A DNA stretch of 64,000 nucleotides, from the NCBI RefSeq assembly GCF_025698545.1, contig NC_068572.1, forward strand, positions 496,001-560,000. The letters run 5' to 3'. Origin of the DNA: Gossypium raimondii (lineage: Eukaryota; Streptophyta; Magnoliopsida; Malvales; Malvaceae). The notes under the pieces are model-generated. The model searched no databases and had not been told where the DNA came from. It saw nothing but the letters and a program-made list of their open reading frames with translations. A program made the translations under genes and the position numbers. Shown in pieces: positions 35,588 to 47,000 of this stretch (positions within the stretch are counted from its first letter, which is position 1; each line of letters starts with the position of its first letter).

Positions 35588-36600
35588 ACCCAAACTTTTC
35601 ATGAATTATTGTGTTTGATTGATATTTTATGCGAAGATAATGCATTGTTATTGTTACTAGAGATGTGAATCAAAGAATAATTTAATTAATTTGAATTTTA
35701 TTTAGATTCAATAATTTAATTGTAAAATATTAATAATTTTGTAGTCGTTTGATTAATTCAATTCAAATCTAAAATAATCAAACTTGAACTTGTTTGAACA
35801 AATAATCCAAAATGATCCAAACCCTTAGTTTATCAAAATTTGAAAAGGATAAATCTCAAAATCATGTACGAACTTTGATTCAATGTGCAATTTAATATAT
35901 GAATTTTGATTTGGTGTACGTATACACATGAAACTTCGATTGTGGTTCAAATATATATATATATGATAATGTGGTACATATGTTATTTTTTGGCGAATCG
36001 GTATTTGTATCGCTTATATATTTTGGTATCCGAAGGTAACGGTGTTATTTTTTAGTTTTAAAGTAGATTTGATGAAAGTTATTTGTTAAAATTATTATGT
36101 AGTTAATAGAATAAATTTAGTGTTAATTGTGAATTTGTTTAATTTTGAATTTAATTTGTCGATACAATCGATAGATGCAATTTAATTCGTGTTTTACGGT
36201 TGATTTGTTGAAAGTTAATTGTCAATATTATTAGCTAATTATGAATTTGAATCAACAAACTCTAGAATCCAGATTAAACACTAAAAAGTTAATACCGTTA
36301 TATTTGGACTTTGGGTATCAAAAGTATCAATTCCAAATACCAAATTATATATTAAACTTTAAAATATATAATAATATTTACACATTTCGTCAATTTCATC
36401 CATTAATACTGTTTTGCATGCAATTTGATAGGGTTGCTAATTAACGCAATAAAAATGGATAAAGTTGTATTAGGTTTGAAATTAAACCTCACCTGATCAT
36501 TAAGTGGCATAATTATTTGCTGAGAATTTGTGTTTGTGTATTGAAAATTTTGAATATACAAACAAAAAAAAACATATAATATGTTTTCTTTATTTTTCTT
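34300..36600. other. AT-rich intergenic DNA, no gene seen
   Basis: Holds short frames only, a (TA)n microsatellite at about 35557-35582, and imperfect internal repetition of a GTGTTAATTGTGAATTTGTT / TTGTTGAAAGTTAATTGTCA type (about 34950-35120, 36060-36240 and again near 52700-52920). The latter suggests an unnamed dispersed repeat. Confidence 0.45.
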
Positions 36601-36669
36601 TTATTGAACTATTTCTTATTGCAAAACACAAATTGCTTAATCAATCAAAGAAGCTTTGCTTTTATGAAT

Positions 36670-37050
36670 ATTAATTCCCTTTCTCAAATTTCATATCATA
36701 TATTTGGAACTGCAATGGAGGGTGGGATTGTAAGATGTCACCAGGGTGACCGAGTATTTGGGTATAACCATAACATAGGCGTTAGCTCAGTTCTAAAGGC
36801 AGAATTTCGAGAAATTGTTGATGGGCTGGAAACGGCTTGAGAGAAGGGGGTGCATTGGCTGCTAATTGAGAGTTATAGTAAACAATAGCACACTTAATAT
36901 TTGGAGCCGAAGTGGTGGGATTGCCGAGATTGGCATTGGAGGTTTGCAACTAGATGGCAAGGGATTGACAAGGGGAGATTCGGCAGTGAATATGACTGTT
37001 GATGCTATACACAAGCAGTTTGTCCATTTAGACCTTTTAAGAATTTTAAA
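36670..37050 (+). pseudogene. RNase H (RVT_3-type) fragment of a non-LTR retrotransposon
   Basis: Reads GGIVRCHQGDRVFGYNHNIG, then VLKAEFREIVDGLETA before a TGA where Trp is expected, then EKGVHWLLIES. The order of GG-(V/I)-R, W/VFGYN, AEF and DGL matches the plant LINE-associated RNase H domain. Downstream to 37050 the frame is broken and cannot be followed to a C-terminus. This is a dead fragment. Confidence 0.6.
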
Positions 37051-37059
37051 ATTTTAAAT

Positions 37060-37210
37060 TAGTAAAGGTAAAATTACACTTTGACCCCTCCTAAAAATGA
37101 TAAAAAAAATTGATTTAATCATTTAAGACTTATAAATATATAGGCTATTAAAAATTAAAATTTAATTTCGACCTCCCTAAAAAAAATTCTTGGCTTCTCC
37201 CTTGTACACA
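37060..37210. repeat. Dispersed repeat ("GTAAAATTACACTTTGACCCC" family), copy 1
   Basis: Contains TTAAATTAGTAAAGGTAAAA, TTTGACCCCTCC and CGACCTCCCTAAAAAAAATT. Related copies lie at 38215-38380, 42185-42430, 55525-55790 and 59350-59545. In the best copy it ends with a CCCCCTTGGCTCCACCACTG motif, a familiar plant repeat end. Confidence 0.5.
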
Positions 37211-37748
37211 AGGCGATAAAGCGTTGCCAAATAGGTTTTTATTTTCTCTCACAATGCCTTTGGTGGTGCAAGATGTAATGTTTGAGTAACTAGACTACTG
37301 TTATCGATTGAGCGTTATAGTTCAACTTTCTTTTGCAACTAAAAGAAAACAAAATTGAATTCTTCATAAATAATTGATTGGTTATCAAGTTTTATTATAT
37401 TAATAGTATGTAAAAAAAGTTGATGGGTCGGATTGGATTGAATTTATGTAGGCAATTAACACTAGACATTATTGCTTAAGTCTGGTATTTGAAATATGAG
37501 TCTCAAGAAAGTATTAGGATTAATACGTTACAAAAAGAGCAAATGAGTGAAATACATTATATACTCAATTACACTTTCCAATTTTTAGGAGGAATAAGAG
37601 AATCAAAGTAATTATACGTGTAACTACACTCAAAGTCAATTTTAAAACATTAGTTTTATACAAGTTTTAAAATTATATTCTACACATGAACATGTATAAA
37701 TGTTTGGGATGGCTATGGCAAAAATGTTCTTCCTAAAAAATTATATTT

Positions 37749-37830
37749 GTAACACTCCATACTCGGCCTAAACGTTATGGCCGAATCTTGAGGAATTATA
37801 TTTCGAAATTGTGTGTTTTGATAATATTAA
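37749..37830 (+). mobile_element. Possible LTR end (TGTAACACTCC) fragment
   Basis: TGTAACACTCCATACTCGGC at 37749 resembles the 5' end of a common plant LTR (TGTAACACCCC...CGGCCTAGACG). Only the first ~60 bp are recognisable. A mirrored counterpart (GGGGTGTTACA) occurs at about 57854-57864 in the opposite orientation, far away, so the two are probably independent relics. Confidence 0.35.
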
Positions 37831-38214
37831 TTTTGACAAATTACTTTCCAATTTTTAGGAAAATACCCGTTAAAACTATTTATTTTATAACGAGAAAGAC
37901 ACTTAATTGATTACCTTATTTTGCAACGAAAATTTGTAAGTTTTAAAATTTGAAAACCGTGACTTAGTTTGTACATATTTGGTAACTTAAAATAAAAATA
38001 ATTAAAAGAAATTGAATAAAAATAATATCAAGCATATTCAGTAAACTAAGGAAATTTTAACAATTTTGCATTATTCTCCTTAAAATGGTGAAGTTTGCAA
38101 ACACATTTAATTTAATTTTCAATATATTATATTTTTACTTTTCACTTATATTAATTTTGAAAAGGTACCACTTTTGTAATAAATTTTAATATATATACTA
38201 CATTTTAATCAGGG

Positions 38215-38380
38215 GTAAAGTTAGAAAAACTTTTAGAGAGGAATAGTCTATAGCTTTATAATTTTAAAGGATTAAATCAATTTTTATCATTTTAAGAAGG
38301 ACTAAAGTATAACTTTACCTTTACTAATTTAAAATTTTAAAAATTTTAAAGGACTTAGTTGAAATCATTGCAGACCCTAA
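38215..38380. repeat. Dispersed repeat ("GTAAAATTACACTTTGACCCC" family), copy 2
   Basis: Shares GGATTAAATCAATTTTTATC, an ACTTTACC box and ACTAATTTAAAATTTTAAA with the other copies. The flanking 37830-40180 region is otherwise AT-rich with no gene seen. Confidence 0.5.
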
Positions 38381-40179
38381 TTTTAATTAATATATATAAC
38401 CAAATTTGTACATTGTAGAGATAAAGAAAATAGAAAAATATCACATTTCAAACTACCAAATTTAGTGTTGATTCCACAGCAGCCATTTCTTTTGACCATA
38501 ATATTTTTCAGCCATTATTAAGACTGAAAAGACTTTGCCATTATCATGATACCCTTTTATAAAAAAAAGTTCCATGCATTGAGACTAAATTCCTTATTTC
38601 ATATAACTTTTAAGCTTTCTTCAACATGAAGTCATTGAGATTCTCTTTGGTAAAAGGAACCATTAAATCCTTTATTTTCACCATAAAATACTTTTAAACA
38701 TAATAAATCTTAAAATATTTAAGGGTGTATTTGATAAATTATCGAAAATTTTCATTTTATTAAAATGAACATTTCAACATTTAATTGGATAATCATTCTG
38801 ATTTTTACTTAATATAAAATTTTCAACAAAAAAGTGTAGAATAAAATAAGTAAGTAGGTAGCTACTTATCGCAATGTAAAAAATGAGATATTCAATTTAT
38901 CATATTAATCTTTCATCCAAAGCTATTTAAAATAATATAAAATATTATATTAATAACATTAAAATTAAAATTAGCTAATCTCTTAAAAATCATTTTTTCT
39001 AAATATAGGAATAAACTCAGCTCTCAACTTTTATATATTATATCGCTTTTAAAAATTAAGCCTCAAACTTTACAAATGAATTCTAAAAATTCAAAAGAAT
39101 ATATAAAATTTAAATTTCCAATTAGGAATCGTTGAATATTAGTTTCTTTAATCGGAAGGATAGAGAAATAAGACCAAAGAAAAGAAAAAAAGATGTACAA
39201 TGAAATAAGACTAATCGGAGGGAGGGTTTTTATTTTTATTTAATATTAACATAAATATTAATATAAAATTTAGCTTTATTATTATATTCTTTTAGAATAT
39301 TTATGTAGGTTTATATATTTCTTTAAATTTCTTAGAATTAGGGTGAAATTTAGATTATTTGTAAATTTCGAGGTTAATTTTTAAAACCATGATTAAACGA
39401 TATAATATGTAAATGTTGATGGATAAATTTGTTATTATACCGATATTCAACTGTCATGTCACATTTCCATTAGTGCAATTAACGAAATGGACCAAAAATC
39501 AATCTCGATTAGTTGGGTTTTAAAAAATTCATAGTTTAGTAAACAAAAAAAGAAAATGACCCATAGTTAGGTGACTTGTGATGCAATTTACCCTTTCTAT
39601 AATAGCAAAAATTCAACACTTAATTTTTGAGTTTATCAAATACACCCTAACTTATTTAATATATTTTTACTTAATTTTAATTATAAAATGCCTTTAAAAA
39701 GTCTTATGAATTAGAATGGCATTGGATAAATAATTTTAAATTTAAATATTTTATTTGTTATTAACATGTAAAATAATATATAAATATATCAAAATGAAAT
39801 AAAAGTTCATTATTTATATGGTAACTAAAATTGCACATGTAAAATTTTATATCAATTAATATTTTATCATTAAAATAATAATATTGAGTCAAATAATTAA
39901 AATAGGCATATTATTGCACTAGACATTCCAAACTATAACCGTTATGTTAAATTGGTCTCTTAAACTTCAAATTATTCTAATTACGTCTTTAAACTACTGG
40001 TGTTATATCAATCAAGTCCTTACATTATTAAAATAGTTAATTTAATACATTAGGTCTTATACGACATAATTTAAAATGAAAATTTTCAGAAGAAAAAGAA
40101 TCGGTAAAACGAGTGTTGTAAAAATCTTGGTTTTGAGGTTTTCGAAACTTTTACGAATGCATTTTTAATTTTAAAAGTT

Positions 40180-40685
40180 ATTTTGCAATGTCTTTTTTTT
40201 TTAAAGCATTTTAAATTTAGCCATATGAAAATCGGTGTGTTATTCGCTGCAGTAGGAGGAATTGTGCGAGATCGTAATGGGAAGTGGTTATTTGGGTTTA
40301 ACAAGTATTTGGGGAGTTGCTCAATGTTTGATGCGACATTGTGGGGTATCTTGGATGGGTTGACACTTTTAATTGACCGGGAGTATGATAAAGTGTTAAT
40401 CCAGTCTGATAGTCTTGAAGCGATTAAGGACATTCAAGAAAATTCTTTGGAGGGTTCCAACTCTACACTGGTTAGGAGAATTTATCAGCTGCTGTCACGA
40501 TTTGGCTATTGGAGTATTTGACACATTTCTAGAGAAGATAATCAAGACACAAATAGCTTAGTAAAGATGACTCATGAGAGAAGGCTTGGGTTTCAACTTT
40601 TCAATAATTCTCCATTTGGGGGAAGGGTTTTAAGTTCTTGTAACTAGTTTTTTTATTACTCTTGTTACCAAAAATAAATAAATAA
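40180..40685 (+). pseudogene. 5'-truncated LINE 3' end with RNase H domain
   Basis: From 40222 the frame reads GVLFAAVGGIVRDRNGKWLF, then SMFDATLWGILDGLTLLIDR and KVLIQSDSLEAIKDIQENSL. This covers most of an RVT_3-type RNase H with the GG-IVRD, ATLWGILDGL and QSDSLEA blocks. A TGA at 40519-40521 breaks it just before HISREDNQDTNSL, which in intact LINEs continues the domain (RExN...D.L). The 3' end is A-rich (ACCAAAAATAAATAAATAAT, to about 40685), as expected of a LINE tail. No reverse transcriptase is present, so it is 5'-truncated. Confidence 0.75.
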
Positions 40686-41532
40686 TGAAAGATCCTGATT
40701 GATATGACTTTGATTGTTTAATAATGTAATTAAAAGACCAATTTAAATTAAGGGTCATAGTTGAAGGTGTTTACTGCAAATAACTCTAAATATAATATAC
40801 TCTCTTGTAACCAAACAATGAATAGGATGAAGATTATCCTTAAATAAAGGATTTTTGTTGTTTAGTTCTTGGCCATTAAAGCCATTAATTGTGCAACTAA
40901 TTTCAATGGTTCATAAATGGATTCAAAATTTGCAATTATCAAGAAAATAGCATAAGGTAATTTTATTTTGGGTAAATCTCAAAATTACACATAAATATTT
41001 ATTTAATCAATACTTTTTAATGATTTAATATGTAATTTGATACAAAATTTTGATTTGATGTAATTATACACATGAAATTTTATTTTAATCATACACATTT
41101 AAAAAATAAATACATCATTTTATTTTTATATTAGATAAGTATAATTATACGTATATGAAATACATAAACATAAAATGATACTATATCAATAATTGTCGAA
41201 CTTGGGTACTTAAGATCTAGAGTCTTTGCTTTTGTCAATTACGCCACATATAATTACACAACATTTAGATGTTGAAGGCTATTTTTAAAATCAAGATCAA
41301 ATTAACAAAGCGTATAAACGCTAGAGAGCTAAATTTGTTGTTCTGTCAATTTTAGAATATTTTATCATTTTTCCTTTACATAATTAACAAGAATGAACAA
41401 AAAACAAAAACAAAAGCCATTAGTTAAGTTATCATATTGTAACTTTTTTTATAGTCGGATAACCATAAAAACTTAAATATAATTAATTAACCTATAGTAT
41501 AGTTTATGCGCAATAAAAAATGAGAATGTGTA

Positions 41533-41848
41533 GGTAAAAGCATTATGGAGGTCCCTATATTAGAAGTAAAATTACATTTTGTCCCGTCTATTCAAAAAAT
41601 AAGTAAAATAGTTCATGTACATTAGATCAAAGAGCAAATTGGTATTTCTGTTAAAAATTTCATTCATTTTTACCCTTTGAAAACTGGTTTTGTACATCAC
41701 CATGAGTTACCGGTGGCATACCATATGTCATTGTCTGATTATTTCGTCAACCACGCTAGTTTTTAATAATAAAATTAGATAATTTTTTAATTAAAAAAAT
41801 AATTTATTCACTTTTATGTAAAAAAATAAAATACAATATTACTTTTAA
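41533..41848. mobile_element. Long-TIR MITE family 1, copy 3
   Basis: It starts GGTAAAAGCATTATGGAGGT, has TACATTAGATCAAAGAGCAA and CTGTTAAAAATTTCATTCAT in family order, and ends with a weak ...ATTACTTTTAA. The right arm is damaged. Confidence 0.6.
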
Positions 41849-42184
41849 GTTTACGTGAGTCATTTTTACTAATTAACCTAACATTGATTCTTGCCTTGAA
41901 GATAGGGTCTTTTACTTTAGACACTTCTCCAAGCTTCCATGTATGTACTTTTTTTACTTTTAGGTACCTGCAATTAATGTCAATTTTCTGAAAATAAAAA
42001 AGTAAAAGTGTTCAATCTTTGTCCTTTTCACCATCGGAGAAGCTTGCATCAACAGCCAATCAGAAAAGGAAAACACCTACTTACCATAAAAAGATGGTTA
42101 ATATATCCTTTGGTACTTAAATTTAGTTTTAGTGTTCAATTTGATACCTAAATCTAATGGCAAAATGTTCCCAAATAAATGTTT

Positions 42185-42430
42185 AGCACATAAGGGTGAC
42201 AGCAAGGGGGCATGGCCTAAAATAAATTTCCCTAGGCCCTTCAAAATTTTCAAAATTATAAAAAAACATATATGGTAAAATTACGATTTGGCCCCAGAGC
42301 ATGATAAAATTTTGATTTAATCCTTTTAAAAATTATTTAGATTTAAGCTAATATATTGCATTTTTATAACTTAATTTCAACCCCTCCAATAAAGATGTCT
42401 GGTTTCCGCCATGTTGACATGTGTTTTAAT
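42185..42430. repeat. Dispersed repeat ("GTAAAATTACACTTTGACCCC" family), copy 3
   Basis: Contains GTAAAATTACGATTTGGCCC, ATTTTGATTTAATCCTTTTA and a CCCCTCCAATAAAGATGTCT end that is close to the family's GGCTCCGCC-type terminus. Boundaries are approximate. Confidence 0.4.
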
Positions 42431-42631
42431 AAAAAAAATAAGTACTTAATTGGGATAAAAAAAGTTCAGTCACCAAATTAACATTGAAGCCAAAACAAAG
42501 TACTTAACAGAGATAAAAAAAAAACTCAAATATCAAATTAAAAAAACTCGGGGGAAGGTACCAAACTAGAACAAAAAAAAAACTCAAGTATCAAAATAGT
42601 ATATTAACCCAAAAAAAATAGTGAAAAAGAA

Positions 42632-43006
42632 GGGTTAAAACACCTTGGAGGTCCATGTATTATAGGGAGTGGATCAAATTAGTCACTATATTATTAAATG
42701 GATCAATTTTAGTCCTCAGATTATTAAAAAGAATCAAATAAATCCAAATGTAACAGCTAACATTCACTATATAAAAATGTCTTGAATTTTTGTTTCAATT
42801 ATAGTTCAATTCTAAACAAAGGATTTCATTTACGAACAATAAAAACTTTAAAAATATCAACTCGTTAAACAATAAACATTAATTTTATTCCAATTTGACC
42901 TTATTTAATTCTTTTTAATAATATAGAAACTAAATCGATACATTTAATAGTAGAGAGACTAATTTAATCAAGTCCTTATAATAAAAAAATCTCTTAAGTA
43001 CATTCA
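42632..43006. mobile_element. Long-TIR MITE family 2, copy 1
   Basis: The left arm (GGAGGTCCATGTATTATAGG, AAATTAGTCACTATATTATT) is the inverted image of the right arm (ATAGTAGAGAGACTAATTTA, AGTCCTTATAATA, CTTAAGTACATTC). The middle shares TTCAATTATAGTTCAATTCT with copy 2 at 51708-52107. There is no coding capacity. Element ends are less clean than in copy 2. Confidence 0.65.
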
Positions 43007-43470
43007 TTAAAAAAATCACGTTCTTACCAATGCATGAACATTGTTGTCAATGCAAAAGGGTCCCAAATAACGAGAGATATGTAAAAAGAAGGCCCAATTA
43101 TGCCCATTCGTAATCCTAAATGGAATATAAAGACGTAGGGATCCATATGTAAACATAGTATCTATTTAGAAACGCTCAAATGACCCCTTCTCATAATGAG
43201 AATGTATAAAGCCCTATTTCAATCTGGTCCAGTATGGAATGAACTTATAATAATGAAACCAACTCGATCATCTGATTATAAATTATAAGTTCATAATCCC
43301 AGCCTATTCCTATTTTGGGCAGAACAGATCTACTAATTCTTTGATTCCAATTAGTAAAGAGGGACCTTAAACTAAGAAATAGATTCTAGAAGCTAATTAG
43401 AAGCTAAACTAATTGCAATAATCAGGATCATTGATACTCCTGGTATAGTATATGTTATCACGCATATAAT

Positions 43471-43575
43471 CACACTCAATTTGATGGAATTGTTTGATAT
43501 TAAAGCGACGTGAGCTCGAGTGCGCTGAAACGTCTCCTATTTATGAGTTAGTGAGAGATTATGAATAATTCTAGG
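43471..43575 (+). mobile_element. SINE family A, degenerate copy
   Basis: Contains CACTCAATTTGATGGAATTG (A-box region), GAGCTCGAGTGCGCTGAAAC (B-box region) and CTATTTATGAGTTAGTGAGA, in the same order as the copies at 53689-53812 (-), 60838-60977 and 62491-62634. Confidence 0.6.
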
Positions 43576-43831
43576 TTATTTCAATAACTCAATTAACCTA
43601 ATATATAAATTACGAATAATTTTTCTTCAATAATTAATTTAGATTTCGATTAAATTTAGAGTGAGTTAACTGAATGAGAACTTATTTTAGTTAATTAGTT
43701 AGGATTTAAATTAATTATTTATTAAAAAATAATAAAAATTGATTCTATCAAAATAGTTTTTAACTAAAAATAAGGTGTAAGATTTTCTTAGTAAATAAAT
43801 TTAAAGTTCCAAATATGACCAATTCTTACAC

Positions 43832-44065
43832 TATAAAAGAACCCCCTCTTTACTCCGTTTCTCTACCCGCAAGAGAGTCTCTCATCCTCTCCATTGGCAT
43901 TATCATTGCCTCACATCACTCTGTTTCTCAAACAGGGGGCTTCATTTTTATTGCCAAACATCAACAAACCAGTGAGAGATTCTCTTTGTTAAAAGGGTTT
44001 TTTTTTTTTTTTTTCATTTCAAAAAATCCCCTGTTTTTTACAATAAAAAATAAAGAAAAGCATAG
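43832..44065 (+). promoter_or_regulatory. TATA box and 5' UTR of the CSLA gene
   Basis: A clean TATAAAA lies at 43832-43838, about 30 bp before pyrimidine-rich TTTACTCCGTTTCTCTACCC. That stretch is a likely transcription start, giving a leader of about 200 nt. A T-tract of about 16 bases lies at 43999-44014. Confidence 0.65.
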
Positions 44066-47000
44066 ATGGATCAGATATCACCAAAGCTACTGATTCCACA
44101 ATCATTTCTAGTGAATCGAGATGATGTAACGAGTCAACTGGGCTTGATGTGGGAATTGATTAAAGCACCATTGTTAGTCCCTATGTTGAAACTTTCGGTT
44201 TATATTTGTTTAGGCATGGCGCTTATGTTGTTTATGGAAAGGGTTTATATGGGGATTGTCATTGTCCTCGTAAAGCTTTTTTGGAAAAAACCAGAGGAAC
44301 GGTATAAGTTTGTGCCTATTGAAGACGATGAAGAGCACGGTAGCTCGAATTTTCCGGTCGTTTTGGTGCAAATACCAATGTTTAATGAAAAAGAGGTCCT
44401 TTTTCTGCAATTTTTTATTTCTGGATTTTCGTTGCTAAAACAGAAAGTTTAGGGTTTTTTGTGTGTGTGTGTGTGTTTCAACAGGTTTATAAGATCTCCA
44501 TTGGAGCAGCTTGTGGACTTTCATGGCCGTCCGATCGTCTTGTTATACAAGTACTTGATGATTCAACTGACTCTGCAATCAAGGTTAAGTACAGGGCCAT
44601 CTTTTCTTAATGGTCAAATTATGGTTCCGGTCCATCTATTATGCTCAAATCCCTATACTATCATCAGTTCCGGTTAAAATGCGGATGTGTATTTTCTTGG
44701 AAACACAATTCCAAGTCGAGGATAATATGGTTATATTGCATTTTTAGACCTTTAGTATTTCAATTTAACCTTCTTAGCTTAAAATTGTTAAGTTTGCCCG
44801 TGTCAACTAGCCAGGGGAACAATAAAAAAGTTCTTGCATTATCCTCAAGTTGTTAGCTAGCACCTAATCTAGGGTTTGAAACTATGAACAACCCCTAAAT
44901 CTCAAAATTTTGAGCATAATATAAGGACTAAAATGACAATTTAACCTTAAAAGATCTCGATTTTCAAGCTATGAAAATGTTTCTTTTTAATGCAGTCAAT
45001 GGTGGAGCAAGAGTGCCAAAGGTGGGCAAGCAAAGGCATAAACATAACGTACCAAATAAGAGAAAACCGAACAGGTTACAAAGCTGGTGCTTTAAAAGAA
45101 GGGTTAAAGAGGAGCTATGTGAAACATTGTGAATATGTAGCCATTATCGATGCCGATTTCAGACCGGATCCCGATTTCCTTAGAAAAAGTATCCCCTTTT
45201 TGGACCATAACCCCGACATTGCTCTAGTTCAAGCTCGTTGGAGATTCGGTAACTCTAAACATTAAATCCTAAACTTCTTATTTTTTTATCATTTAATCAT
45301 CTTTTTAACCAGGCTTAAATGCAAATCTTTTAAGCTTTTTCGGGTCAAATGTGATACTTAAATAGTAGCATATCTTGACATTAAGTTTTGGGGTTCAATT
45401 AAAAATTTCAATTTTTTTGAGAGACTTAACTAAAACTTTCCAAAATTTTGAAGATCTTAATGATAATTTTCCAAATTTTTGAGGTGTCCAGAAGGGGTTC
45501 ATTACTACTTAAACTTGTGTCATTTTACCCTAAAATTTGATACCATGCAGTTTTTGGTAGATGAGACAAAATTGATATTCGAAGTATGCTTTTGACTTAA
45601 AAAAACTTTTATGTACCTAAATAGAAAAACAGTATGATTTGAGGACTAGTTTGAGAATTAATCCTTTTCAATTACATTACTGCTTAAGTTTGTGTTTAAT
45701 TGTGTCGGTGGAGTTAAAATAAAACATTTTTTTTATTTGGACAATGAAATTATGTCTTTGGTTTTTGTCGGCTGAGGGGTGTGGGTCCCAGGCAAAAAAA
45801 ATAATGAAAAGTACCCCACCAATCAAGTTGGGACCCACTCAGCCTTCCATCTTTGAGAATTTAGCATAAAAAATTGGTCTTGTTTTTTCTTTGGTCCCTC
45901 CACCATGATAAAAACATGATATTTAGTCCTTATAATTTAATTTCACATAATTTGATTCGTTGTTTTCCTAATGTTATCCGTTAGTTTAAATAGTTAACAC
46001 CGTTAATTGTTTCGGTTCGGAAGTCTATGTTGGTAAGGTTAATTAATTATATAATAAAAATAAAGGGACCAAATTATAAAAAGGTCAAAGTGTATAAACT
46101 AAATCTGAAATTTGACCTATAAAGTTTATACTAGTAAAGAATTTAGACATTCCAATCATTAATAAAGCTTTTGTCTTCTTTGACCTATAAATTTCTGGGT
46201 GGTTTTGTCATTTCAGTATAAAAGAACAAAAATTGGTCTGATTTTGCTCTCTTGGTTAACGACCAAAATTGGTCAGGAGCAGGGTATTCTTAACTGATAA
46301 GAGGTCATAAATGTCATTTCCATCACAGCAGCAGTCAAGTAGAGACTCGATAAGTTTTATTATATATTTAAATGTAAAACATAATATATCCTTTTAATAG
46401 TGATTTTGGAAATTTCTGTATAAATTTACGAAATATTTTTAGATTTATTTTGATTAATTAATTAACTGAAATTAAATTAATTGTTGAGTTAATTATTGAG
46501 TTCGGGTTTTTTTTAGTGAATGCCGACGAATGCTTGCTAACAAGAATGCAAGAGATGTCATTGGATTACCATTTCACAGTGGAACAAGAAGTTGGATCAG
46601 CAACTCATGCTTTCTTCGGTTTTAATGGTAAAAAACTTCCAGCATTGTTGAGAGATTTTGGGATTTTTACGAAGAGTGTGAGTGTTTGACTCGGTGGGTT
46701 TGACAGAGTGAAAACGCCTTGTAAGTGCTTGAAGAAGCAGACTGTGTATTATCATTTATTAAGGAAATGTGAGTATTTGCGCTTGGTAGGCGACTAGGTG
46801 CTCTCACTCTGTTGAATTTGCCGTCTCTTCAAGAACCCTCAAGCACTTAGACTCTCGTCAGAGTCGGGAGATAAAACACTGACCGAAGACAATAATGACC
46901 CGTTGAGAGATCAAACTTCGAACAAATGGCATTTTGAAGATTTCTCTCGAAAGAGTCAATCTTCCCTCAACAGGCACCAATAACATTGTATTAACTTATA

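Noticed and set aside
36241..36444. 67-codon + frame near the LINE fragment
   Set aside because: AT-driven composition (Asn, Tyr, Ile rich) in a repeat-like region, with no domain or start context.
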